A program made the translations under genes and the position numbers. Below are positions 1 through 7,000 of a stretch of DNA of 11,394 nucleotides, piece after piece. Where the stretch lies: the NCBI GenBank assembly GCA_025464925.1, contig JAODMS010000190.1, forward strand, positions 1 through 11,394, given 5' to 3'. The stretch comes from Arthrobacter sp. (lineage in GTDB: Bacteria > Actinomycetota > Actinomycetes > Actinomycetales > Micrococcaceae). How positions within the stretch are numbered: the stretch's first letter is position 1; every line of letters starts with the position of its first letter. A model generated the notes under the pieces. That model was given only the letters and a program-made list of their open reading frames with translations. It was not told the DNA's origin and did no database searches.

Positions 1-2097
1 GAGCTGCGCGGCATCCCCGATGAGATCGTCGGGCTGGGCGGGCTGCTGGACACCCCCGAAATCGTCGACCTTGTCGCGACGCTGCGGGTCCTGACGGATC
101 CTGGCCGCTCGGACTCCCTGATGCGCCTGCTGGCGGGTGCCCGGTGGCGGATCGGCCCGGCGGACCTGATGGCGTTCCGGGACTGGTCCAGCTTCCTCGC
201 GCGGCGCCGGGGACGCCCTGGCGGCTCCGAACTGGACGACGCCGCCGACCCCGGCGAAGCGGCCGTGATCGAGGGCGACCTTACAGATGCTGCCAGCCTC
301 GTCGAAGCACTGGACTGGCTGCCCCGCGAAGGCTGGACCTCTTCGCATGGCCGCCGGCTGAGCCCCGAAGCCCTGGGCCGGCTTCAACGGCTCTCGGCCG
401 AGCTCCGTCAGCTCCGCGGTTACATGGGGGATGACCTCACCACCCTGCTCGGCGAGGTGGAACGGGCCATGCTCCTGGACATCGAGGTGGCGGCGCGGCC
501 CGGGACCAGCATCCATCAGGCACGCAGGAACCTGGACGCCTTCCAGGATGCCGCGGCAGGTTTCCTGCACACTTCGCAGCGGATCGATGTGCTGGCATTC
601 CTGGCCTGGCTTGAAGCAGCGGCCGCAGAGGAGAACGGCCTCGATGCCGCCGCGCCGGAGGTGAACCATGAGGCCGTCCAGCTCCTGACCGTGCACGCCT
701 CCAAGGGCTTGGAATGGGACGTTGTGTTCGTACCGGGCCTGAACTCCGGGGCGTTCCCCAGCAGCCGCGATTCGCGCTGGAGCAGCGGCAGCGCCGCCCT
801 GCCCTGGCCGCTGCGCGGCGACCGGGCTGACCTGCCGCAATGGGACGTCGACCAGCCGGACCAGAAAGGCTGGCTCGACGCCGAGAAGGAGTTCAAAGCC
901 GCGGTGCAGGTCCACGGGGAGGCCGAGGAGCGCCGTCTGGCCTATGTGGCCTACACCCGGGCCAAGCATGTTCTCTGGACCTCCAGTGCGGCGTGGGTGG
1001 GCTCCCGGGCGGGCATGGCCGAGATGTCGCCCTTCCTGTCCGAACTGGAGCTTCTCGCGGCGGAGGGAGCAGCCGAAATACACCCGCTGTCGGTGGGGGA
1101 GGACTCGCTGCCGGCGGAAAGCCCCCTGACCTCCGAGCTGGAAGTCGCCGTATGGCCCTACGACCCTCTCGAGGGGCCCTATGATCCGCGCACCGGGGCA
1201 CGGCGGAGGCTCCTTCCGGGGCGCCGGGCGGCCATGGAATCAGCCGCCGGCCGGGTGCTGCAGCTATTGGATCCCACCGCCCCGGACCCGGGCGGCATGA
1301 GCGCCGCCCAGGCTGAGGCCCCGGATCCTGCCCGGGCCGATTCGTCGGGCGCGCAGGAACGCCGGCGGCTGCTCCGCGGGCCCGCGGCGGACTGGGCACG
1401 GGAGGCGGCCACCCTGCTGGAACGCCGCTCCCGGCGGACCGCTCTGCAGGATGTGCACCTTCCGGGCCACATTTCCGCGTCCACGCTCGTGGACCTTGAC
1501 GAGGACCCCCGGGCCGTCGTGGCCCGGCTGCGTCGGCCCGTTCCGCGCGAACCGGGGATGTCGGCCCGCAAGGGCACGGCCTTCCACGCTTGGGTCGAGG
1601 AGTACTTCGGCGCCGCCGGCATGCTGGACCTTGGCGAGGCCGCCGGCTCGGACAGCCACATCGACGAGGCCTACGGGCTGGACTCCATGGTGGAAACCTT
1701 CCGCCAGTCCGAGTGGGCCCACCGTGCCCCCGCCCATGTCGAAGTCCCGGTGGAGACGCGGATCGGTGACGTGGTGGTCCGCGGGCGGATCGACGCGGTG
1801 TTCCGGGATGCCGACGGCGGCTGGGACCTGGTGGACTGGAAAACCGGCCGCCGTCCCTCCGCCGCCCAGTTGAAGGTCAAGGCGGTCCAGCTTGCCGTGT
1901 ACCGCCTGGCCTGGTCCAGGCTCAAGGGAGTTCCGCTGGAGGACGTCCGGGCCGCGTTCTACTACGTCGCGGACAACCAGGTGGTCCGTCCGCACGATCT
2001 GGGATCGGCCGAAGGGCTGGAGGAGATCGTGGCCGCAGCGCTGGGCCAGCCCACGCCGGTGGCCGGCGCAGCGAACCGCCGGGAGGAAGGCAGCTAG
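1..2097 (+). CDS. adnB: RecB-like ATP-dependent helicase-nuclease, AdnB type (5' end missing)
   Basis: The frame is open from base 1, so 698 C-terminal residues are visible and the N-terminal motor half with Walker A and B lies outside the window. Visible UvrD-family parts are the helicase 2A region (residues ~1-60), motif V (QLLTVHASKGLEWD, ~226-239) and motif VI (RRLAYVAYTRAK, 311-322, arginine finger R320). After a linker comes a RecB-type PD-(D/E)XK nuclease with all key positions present: GTAFH with H529, GRID with D598, DWK with D612 and K614, and QLAVY with Q630 and Y634. In mycobacteria AdnA and AdnB form a heterodimeric motor-nuclease that resects double-strand breaks, and the subunit next to nudC is AdnB; that position is the reason for the symbol. 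The 698 residues contain no cysteine, so an Fe-S cluster in this nuclease is excluded, which fits AdnB better than AdnA. The A/B assignment is less certain than the helicase-nuclease call. Confidence 0.88.
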   Translation, partial: ELRGIPDEIVGLGGLLDTPEIVDLVATLRVLTDPGRSDSLMRLLAGARWRIGPADLMAFRDWSSFLARRRGRPGGSELDDAADPGEAAVIEGDLTDAASLVEALDWLPREGWTSSHGRRLSPEALGRLQRLSAELRQLRGYMGDDLTTLLGEVERAMLLDIEVAARPGTSIHQARRNLDAFQDAAAGFLHTSQRIDVLAFLAWLEAAAAEENGLDAAAPEVNHEAVQLLTVHASKGLEWDVVFVPGLNSGAFPSSRDSRWSSGSAALPWPLRGDRADLPQWDVDQPDQKGWLDAEKEFKAAVQVHGEAEERRLAYVAYTRAKHVLWTSSAAWVGSRAGMAEMSPFLSELELLAAEGAAEIHPLSVGEDSLPAESPLTSELEVAVWPYDPLEGPYDPRTGARRRLLPGRRAAMESAAGRVLQLLDPTAPDPGGMSAAQAEAPDPARADSSGAQERRRLLRGPAADWAREAATLLERRSRRTALQDVHLPGHISASTLVDLDEDPRAVVARLRRPVPREPGMSARKGTAFHAWVEEYFGAAGMLDLGEAAGSDSHIDEAYGLDSMVETFRQSEWAHRAPAHVEVPVETRIGDVVVRGRIDAVFRDADGGWDLVDWKTGRRPSAAQLKVKAVQLAVYRLAWSRLKGVPLEDVRAAFYYVADNQVVRPHDLGSAEGLEEIVAAALGQPTPVAGAANRREEGS

Positions 2098-2120
2098 CCG
2101 GTTGTGGCCGGCCGGGCTAG
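2094..2120. terminator. Candidate bidirectional terminator hairpin between convergent genes
   Basis: CTAGCC (2094-2099) is the reverse complement of GGCTAG (2115-2120). With a one-base bulge at 2114 the stem extends by G2100-G2101 pairing with C2112-C2113, leaving a 10-nt loop. The TAG stop of the helicase-nuclease (2095-2097) lies in one arm and the TAG stop of the opposing phosphotransferase (2117-2119, minus) in the other. No T-tract follows on either strand, so termination is inferred from the position and the stem alone. Confidence 0.35.
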
Positions 2121-3394
2121 GGCGACTTCGGCTGAACCAGAGCGATCGACTGAGTCGAGGTGTCGTCGGCGGCGGAGACGACCGATGACCCCCGGCGCCG
2201 GTCCGGCGCGTCGGCTTCGGGGGCGGCGCCGTCAGCGTCGTCTCCGGCAGGCGGGATCGGCGCGACGTGCACGGCGGGCATCGCGTTGCTGGAGGGGACC
2301 GCATCCAGCCCCGACACCGAGTCCGGGGCGAGCAGGGTCACCTTGCTGACCGCAGGCGGTACGGCGGGGACGTCAGGGGCGTGCCGGCGCCCTGCTTGGG
2401 GCGCCGCCACGGGCTGCGGCAGGGGTTCGACGGGCTCCGGCAGGGGTTGCGGGAGGGGTTCGACGCTGATCGGCTGTCCGCCATAATCCGCCACGTCGTC
2501 GGCCAGCATGGTGAGCATGGTCTCGGCCTCGTGGATCATGTCGTGGTTCCCGGCGGCCAGCCCCTTGACCAGGTACTGCGCCAGCGCAAACTCGGCGGAC
2601 AGCGCCGCCCGACGCAGCAGGTGGGCATCGGGCACGTCACGCCGGCTGTAGGTGTAGTGCGCCAGCACCGCGCCGACAAAGTCCTGTTCGTTCGAGGCGA
2701 CCAGCCAGGCCATATCGTCGGCCGGGTCCCCGATGCGCAGGTCCGTCCATCCGGTCACGGCGGTCACACGGTCGCCGTCGACCAGGAGGTGGTCCTCGTG
2801 AAGGTCGCCGTGAACCACGCAGGGGTTGAAGCGCCACAGCGACACATCTTCCATGGCGTGTTCCCAGCGCCGCAGGAGGAGCGGCGGAATCTTTCCGGTG
2901 GTCGCGGCCTGGTCCAGTTCATTGAGGCGGCGCTGCCGGAACTCGTTGGGCGTGTAGCTTGGCAGGTCGGCGTTGCTCACAAGGGAGTGCGGCAGGTCAT
3001 GAATGGCCGCCAGCGCTGCACCGATTTCCTGGGCCAGGGTGGCGGAACCGTTGCTCAGGTCCTCCACCGAGCGTGTGGTTCCGGCCAGATGGGAGTACAC
3101 AAAGGTACTTAGCGGTCCTTGCCGGACGGTTCCGGCCACCGTGGGCATCAGGAAGGGGAGCTCTGCCCGGATGCCGGGAACGAAGGCCTGCAGCACCAGG
3201 AATTCCGTTTCAAGGCGGGCACTGGCTTCGGCGTGCCGCGGCGAGCGGACGCGCCAGCGTTTACCTTCGGAGTCCAGGAGGAGGGCCGAGTCGAAGTCTG
3301 CCGGATCGTCGGGCGCTGAGCCTACGGCGGTTGGGGTCAAGCCGGGGACCGCCGCGGTTGCTACAGCTGCCAGTTCGATTGGATTTCTTCTCAC
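2117..3394 (-). CDS. APH/MPH-like phosphotransferase with proline-rich C-terminal tail
   Basis: About 425 residues from the GTG at 3394. The N-lobe contains WRVRSPRHAEASARLETE, which resembles the macrolide 2'-phosphotransferase-type nucleotide-binding region, with Arg near the usual Lys position. The catalytic loop is HGDLHEDH: base D197, with His at D+5 where most APH enzymes have Asn, as in MPH enzymes. The next metal-binding Asp, expected at D+18 by the APH(3')-IIIa spacing, is Gly215 (TGWT instead of IDWT). Downstream GDPADDMAWL is intact. From about residue 310 the protein becomes Pro-, Ala- and Asp-rich low-complexity sequence with PLPQP/PLPEP repeats. The substrate is unknown; resistance should not be assumed. 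The start at 3394 is preferred because residues from VRRNPIEL onward look like the natural domain start and a -10-like TACTGT lies 6 nt upstream; a GTG at 3439 would add 15 residues. The gene converges on the helicase-nuclease gene and diverges from nudC. Confidence 0.8.
   Translation of the reverse strand: MRRNPIELAAVATAAVPGLTPTAVGSAPDDPADFDSALLLDSEGKRWRVRSPRHAEASARLETEFLVLQAFVPGIRAELPFLMPTVAGTVRQGPLSTFVYSHLAGTTRSVEDLSNGSATLAQEIGAALAAIHDLPHSLVSNADLPSYTPNEFRQRRLNELDQAATTGKIPPLLLRRWEHAMEDVSLWRFNPCVVHGDLHEDHLLVDGDRVTAVTGWTDLRIGDPADDMAWLVASNEQDFVGAVLAHYTYSRRDVPDAHLLRRAALSAEFALAQYLVKGLAAGNHDMIHEAETMLTMLADDVADYGGQPISVEPLPQPLPEPVEPLPQPVAAPQAGRRHAPDVPAVPPAVSKVTLLAPDSVSGLDAVPSSNAMPAVHVAPIPPAGDDADGAAPEADAPDRRRGSSVVSAADDTSTQSIALVQPKSP
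2417..2465. repeat. Short imperfect repeats encoding a Pro-rich linker
   Basis: CGGCAGGGGTT occurs at 2417-2427 and 2438-2448 (period 21), and AGGGGTTCGACG at 2421-2432 and 2454-2465. On the minus strand they encode the EPLPQPLPEPVEPLPQPV stretch of the phosphotransferase tail. The periods are multiples of three, so the repeats can expand or contract without a frameshift. Confidence 0.7.
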
Positions 3395-3400
3395 ACTTCC

Positions 3401-3406
3401 ACAGTA
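3401..3406 (-). promoter_or_regulatory. Candidate -10 element for the phosphotransferase gene (leaderless)
   Basis: On the minus strand TACTGT fits the actinobacterial TANNNT pattern and ends 6 nt before the GTG start at 3394, which would put +1 at the start codon. No convincing -35 box is seen 16-19 bp upstream. No Shine-Dalgarno sequence at proper spacing precedes this GTG, which supports a leaderless mRNA. Inference only. Confidence 0.35.
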
Positions 3407-3544
3407 GATTGAGCGGCGCCCAACACAGCGATGCACCACGGCGAGTTTTCAGATCGGGAATGAAGGCCGCGGCAATGCCGTTGCCTGACACCCGTGCCCG
3501 CGCTCACAGGAACGGGTGCGTGCGCCCACATAGGCGTCTGGAAA

Positions 3545-3574
3545 ATGTCATTTGTCTGCCGGAGTCAGTACGGT
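3545..3574 (+). promoter_or_regulatory. Candidate leaderless promoter of nudC
   Basis: ATGTCA (3545-3550, 4/6 to TTGACA), an 18-bp spacer and TACGGT (3569-3574, TANNNT) lie just before the ATG at 3581. The -10 ends 6 nt before the start codon, so transcription would begin at or next to the A of ATG. No purine-rich ribosome-binding site is present between the -10 and ATG. Confidence 0.4.
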
Positions 3575-3580
3575 GGATAC

Positions 3581-4708
3581 ATGAGTCTTGCGGAGTCACC
3601 GGCACCAGGGAACAGGGCACCAGGGAACAGGACGACAGGGGACCGGCTACCCAGCCATCCTGCACCGGCGGTTACTGCAGGGACGGCAGCAGAATCTCCC
3701 CTGCGGCACAGCCTGCCGGCGAACCATCTGATCGATACCGTCCTCCCGGTGCACCCCGCGCTGGTCGACCGCGGATCCGCCGTACGGATGAAACCCGGCA
3801 TGGTGGAGGAGCTCCTCCGTTCCGGCTCCGCGCGGGCGGTCGTGCTTTCCGGCAGGCAGGCCCTAATCAGCGGCAACAGCCTGGTCCTCCTGGACGCGGC
3901 GAAGCTCGCAGAGCACCTTCAAGGGACCCCCTACGCACCGGAGCACCTGGTCTATCTGGGCTCGGCCCTGGCTGGCTCGGACCTTGACCCGGGCACCGAG
4001 TTGGTCCTCTTCATCCTCCCGGAGCAGTTTGAGATCCGCGCCGAGGAGTTCGAGGCGCACATTGCCGGTATTCCCGATGCCGCGCAGTGGGCGGGATTCC
4101 GCGACGTTGCGGCCCGGTTGGACCCCACGGACACCGCGCTGTTCGTTGAAGCCAGTGCCATCGCCAACTGGCATGCCACGCACACCCACTGCCCGCGGTG
4201 CGGCACCGCCACGGAGCCGGAAGCCGGCGGCTGGGTCCGCCGCTGCCCGGCCGACAACTCGGAACACTTTCCGCGCACGGATCCCGCCATCATCGTCACC
4301 GTGGTGGGCGCGGACGACCGCCTGCTGCTCGGCGGCGGCGGACCCCTGGACGCCAGAAACTATTCGACGCTGGCCGGATTCGTTGAACCGGGGGAGTCGC
4401 TCGAACAGGCAGTGGTCCGCGAGATAGGCGAGGAGGTCGGGCTCCGGGTCACCGCATCCCAGTATCTGGGGTCCCAGTCATGGCCCTTTCCTGCCTCGCT
4501 GATGCTCGGCTTCACCGCCACGACCCCGGACACGGAGGCCCGGCCTGATGGCGTCGAGGTGACCCGGGCTCGCTGGTTCAGCCGGAGCGAGCTGCAGGAG
4601 GCGGTGCTCAGCGGCGACATCGTCATTTCCAGCAGGCTGTCCATCGCCCGGTCCCTGATCGAACACTGGTACGGCGGCGTCATCCAGGACCGCCAAGGGA
4701 CTGAATGA
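3581..4708 (+). CDS. nudC: NAD(H) pyrophosphatase, NudC-type NUDIX hydrolase
   Basis: 375 residues from the ATG at 3581. It is expected to hydrolyse NADH/NAD+ to NMN(H) and AMP; NudC relatives also remove NAD caps from RNA. A zinc-ribbon segment has C204-x2-C207, C222 and H229 (HFPRTDP follows), with His apparently replacing the fourth Cys. The NUDIX box GX5EX7REUXEEXGU is perfect at residues 266-288 (begins GFVEPGE, ends REIGEEVGL). The NudC signature SQPWPFPxS follows as SQSWPFPAS (298-306), with Ser at the usual first Pro. The first ~45 residues are low-complexity and include a duplicated APGNR-type unit encoded by a perfect 15-bp tandem repeat. ATG 3581 is chosen for its spacing to the candidate promoter; an in-frame GTG at 3494 would add 29 residues unlike the family. 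A 96-bp gap separates it from uvrD2. Confidence 0.93.
   Translation: MSLAESPAPGNRAPGNRTTGDRLPSHPAPAVTAGTAAESPLRHSLPANHLIDTVLPVHPALVDRGSAVRMKPGMVEELLRSGSARAVVLSGRQALISGNSLVLLDAAKLAEHLQGTPYAPEHLVYLGSALAGSDLDPGTELVLFILPEQFEIRAEEFEAHIAGIPDAAQWAGFRDVAARLDPTDTALFVEASAIANWHATHTHCPRCGTATEPEAGGWVRRCPADNSEHFPRTDPAIIVTVVGADDRLLLGGGGPLDARNYSTLAGFVEPGESLEQAVVREIGEEVGLRVTASQYLGSQSWPFPASLMLGFTATTPDTEARPDGVEVTRARWFSRSELQEAVLSGDIVISSRLSIARSLIEHWYGGVIQDRQGTE
3601..3630 (+). repeat. Perfect 15-bp tandem duplication in the nudC N-terminus
   Basis: GGCACCAGGGAACAG is repeated exactly at 3601-3615 and 3616-3630. It encodes APGNR twice in the disordered-looking N-terminal extension of NudC. A related third unit (TTGDR) follows, suggesting older divergence. 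Confidence 0.85.
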
Positions 4709-4720
4709 CGGCCCGGCGGG

Positions 4721-4736
4721 CAGCCCCGGAGGGCTG
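4721..4736 (+). terminator. Small hairpin downstream of nudC
   Basis: CAGCCC (4721-4726) and GGGCTG (4731-4736) form a perfect 6-bp GC-rich stem with a CGGA tetraloop, 12 nt after the nudC stop codon. No T-tract follows, so it may be a weak or T-less terminator, or an RNA structure in the leader of uvrD2. The rest of the 96-bp gap shows no clear promoter. Confidence 0.3.
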
Positions 4737-4804
4737 GACTTAGCGACGCCGTTGCACCGCAGCGCGCCATCCACCGAACACCCTCGAGCAACTGAGCAGC
4801 AAAA

Positions 4805-7000
4805 GTGACCACAGAGAATTTGAACTTCAGTGCCTTTCCCGGCAGCCAGGCCGACGACGGGAACGCCGTTGCCACCCCGGACTCGGACAACCGCTCCCTG
4901 GAGGAGCGCATCCTGGGCGGCCTCGACGCCGAGCAGCGTGAGGTTGCCAGCACGCTGCACGGGCCGATGTGCGTTCTGGCCGGCGCCGGCACCGGCAAGA
5001 CCCGGGCCATCACCCACCGCATCGCCTATGGTGTGCACTCGGGCGTGTACAGCCCGCAGCGGCTTCTGGCCGTCACGTTTACGTCCCGGGCGGCCGCTGA
5101 AATGCGCAGCCGGCTCCGCGACCTGGGTGTCGGCAACGTCCAGGCCCGTACGTTCCATGCCGCAGCACTCCGGCAGCTGCAGTTCTTCTGGCCCCAGGCC
5201 GTCGGCGGCGCCCTGCCGAACCTGCTGGACCACAAGGCGCAGATGATCGCAGAGGCAGCCCGCAGGCTCAGGCTCAGCACCGACCGGGCCTCCATCCGGG
5301 ACCTTGCCTCCGAAATCGAGTGGGCCAAGGTGTCCATGCTGACACCGGCCAACTACCTGGAAAACGCCCGGATGCGTGGCACTCCGGGCGGCTTCGACCT
5401 GACCGCCGTTGCGCGGGTCTTTCAGTCCTACGAGGACGTCAAGACGGACCGCAACGTGATCGACTTCGAGGACGTGCTGCTGATCACCGTCGGCATCCTG
5501 CAGGAAGACCCCAAGGTGGCCGCGACCGTCCGTGAGCAGTACCGGCACTTCGTCGTGGACGAGTACCAGGACGTGTCGCCGCTGCAGCAGCGCCTGCTGG
5601 AACTCTGGCTCGGCGGCCGCGATGACCTCTGCGTGGTTGGCGACGCCAGCCAGACCATCTACTCCTTCACGGGAGCCTCTCCCAAGCACCTGCTCGGCTT
5701 CAAGGCACTGTATCCCGAAGCCACCGTGGTCAAGCTGGTCCGCGACTACCGGTCCACCCCGCAGGTGGTCAAGCTCGCCAACGAGCTGCTGGCGGCACGG
5801 CGCAGCGGCGGTCCCGTCGCGGACGCGGCCTGGGCCGCGCCCCTGCAGCTTCTGGCGCAGCGCCCGGCCGGCCCGGTGCCGCAGTTCACCGAATGCTCCG
5901 ATGACGAGGCCGAGGCTGCCACGGTGGCCCTCAGGGTCCGCGAACTCCTCGATGCCGGTACCCCGGCGAGCCAGGTTGCGGTGCTGTTCCGCACCAACGG
6001 CCAGTCCGAAGCCTACGAACAGGCGCTCGCCTCGGCCGGGATCGGCTACCAGCTGCGCGGCGGTGAGCGCTTCTTCGCCCGAAAGGAAGTCCGGGACGCC
6101 ATCCTCCAGCTCCGGGCCGCCACCCGGGCGGTCGCGGAGACCTCATCGCCGGAGCCGCTGGGCCAGCTGGTCCGCGACATCGTCGCGTCCCTGGGCTACA
6201 CCGAGGCTGCTCCGCACAGCGGCGGCGCCCTCCGCGAACGGTGGGAATCGCTGGCGGCCCTGGTCGCCCTGGCCGATGAGCTGGTGATCAGCAGGGGAGC
6301 CCAGTTCAGCCTCTCCGACTTTGTCAACGAACTCCAGGAACGGTCCCTCGCCCAGCACGCGCCGACCGTCCAGGGCGTGACCCTGGCCTCGCTGCACGCC
6401 GCGAAGGGCCTCGAATGGGATGCCGTGTTCCTGGTGGGGCTGAGCGAAGGGCTGATGCCGATTTCGTTCGCCGACACTCCCGAAGCCGTGGACGAGGAAC
6501 GCAGGCTGCTGTACGTCGGGATCACGCGCGCCCGGGAACATCTGTTCCTGTCCTGGTCCACGGCAAGGACGCCGGGAGGCCGGGCCAACCGCAAGCCCTC
6601 GCGCTTCCTGGACGGGCTGCGGCCGGACTCCGTGGCCAGCTCCTCGATCCGGGGCAAGGGTGCCGCACCGCGCCGGAAGGCTGCTGTTCCGGCGTCGTGC
6701 CGGGTCTGCGGAACCATGCTCGCCAGCGGTGCGGAACGAAAAGTGGGACGCTGCAGCCAATGCCCGCCCAGCTACGAGGAACAGACGTTCGACGCGCTCC
6801 GGCAATGGCGTAAGGAGGTGGCGCTCGCGGCCGACGTCCCCGCCTTCGTGGTCTTCACGGACGCCACCTTGATCGCCATCGCCGAGGCCCGTCCCGAGTC
6901 CCTCGAACAGCTGGCCACGCTCGCCGGCGTCGGCCCGTCGAAGCTGGAGAAATACGGCGCAGCCGTCCTGGCGGTCCTCGTCGAGAGCACCAGCCTCTGA
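4805..7000 (+). CDS. uvrD2: ATP-dependent DNA helicase UvrD2 (SF1A, tetracysteine and HRDC)
   Basis: 731 residues from the GTG at 4805. An in-frame TGA at 4793 leaves no room for a longer start; only a weak GAG-containing ribosome-binding site is visible. It is a UvrD/PcrA-like 3'-5' helicase: Walker A GAGTGKT (60-66), motif II DEYQD (252-256), QTIYSFTGA (motif III), motif V with LHAAKGLEWD, and motif VI RRLLYVGITRA (566-576). The C-terminus carries a tetracysteine zinc module, C632-x2-C635-x14-C650-x2-C653, then an HRDC domain (~656-728) with the helix-hairpin-like LAGVGPSKLEKYG. This domain order is diagnostic of mycobacterial UvrD2, where the helicase is 700 residues, motor and HRDC are separable and the tetracysteine is needed for unwinding. 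It likely acts in DNA repair or replication-fork maintenance. Its stop codon overlaps the start of the next gene. Confidence 0.95.
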   Translation: MTTENLNFSAFPGSQADDGNAVATPDSDNRSLEERILGGLDAEQREVASTLHGPMCVLAGAGTGKTRAITHRIAYGVHSGVYSPQRLLAVTFTSRAAAEMRSRLRDLGVGNVQARTFHAAALRQLQFFWPQAVGGALPNLLDHKAQMIAEAARRLRLSTDRASIRDLASEIEWAKVSMLTPANYLENARMRGTPGGFDLTAVARVFQSYEDVKTDRNVIDFEDVLLITVGILQEDPKVAATVREQYRHFVVDEYQDVSPLQQRLLELWLGGRDDLCVVGDASQTIYSFTGASPKHLLGFKALYPEATVVKLVRDYRSTPQVVKLANELLAARRSGGPVADAAWAAPLQLLAQRPAGPVPQFTECSDDEAEAATVALRVRELLDAGTPASQVAVLFRTNGQSEAYEQALASAGIGYQLRGGERFFARKEVRDAILQLRAATRAVAETSSPEPLGQLVRDIVASLGYTEAAPHSGGALRERWESLAALVALADELVISRGAQFSLSDFVNELQERSLAQHAPTVQGVTLASLHAAKGLEWDAVFLVGLSEGLMPISFADTPEAVDEERRLLYVGITRAREHLFLSWSTARTPGGRANRKPSRFLDGLRPDSVASSSIRGKGAAPRRKAAVPASCRVCGTMLASGAERKVGRCSQCPPSYEEQTFDALRQWRKEVALAADVPAFVVFTDATLIAIAEARPESLEQLATLAGVGPSKLEKYGAAVLAVLVESTSL

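Noticed and set aside
1264..2304. 346-codon open frame on the minus strand opposite the AdnB nuclease domain
   Set aside because: It overlaps both the nuclease motifs and the end of the phosphotransferase gene, has no promoter or ribosome-binding site evidence, and no recognisable domain.
2267..3112. 281-codon plus-strand open frame opposite the phosphotransferase
   Set aside because: It is the complement of a gene with clear kinase-fold motifs; no domain is recognisable.
2117..3394. Macrolide resistance gene
   Set aside because: Only family-level similarity is visible, the metal-binding Asp position is Gly, and the context is core chromosome, so a resistance function is not supported.
4478..5689. 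Long open frame on the minus strand opposite nudC and uvrD2
   Set aside because: It lies antisense to two genes with complete domain motifs, spans their junction, shows no recognisable domain, and such antisense open frames are expected at this GC content.
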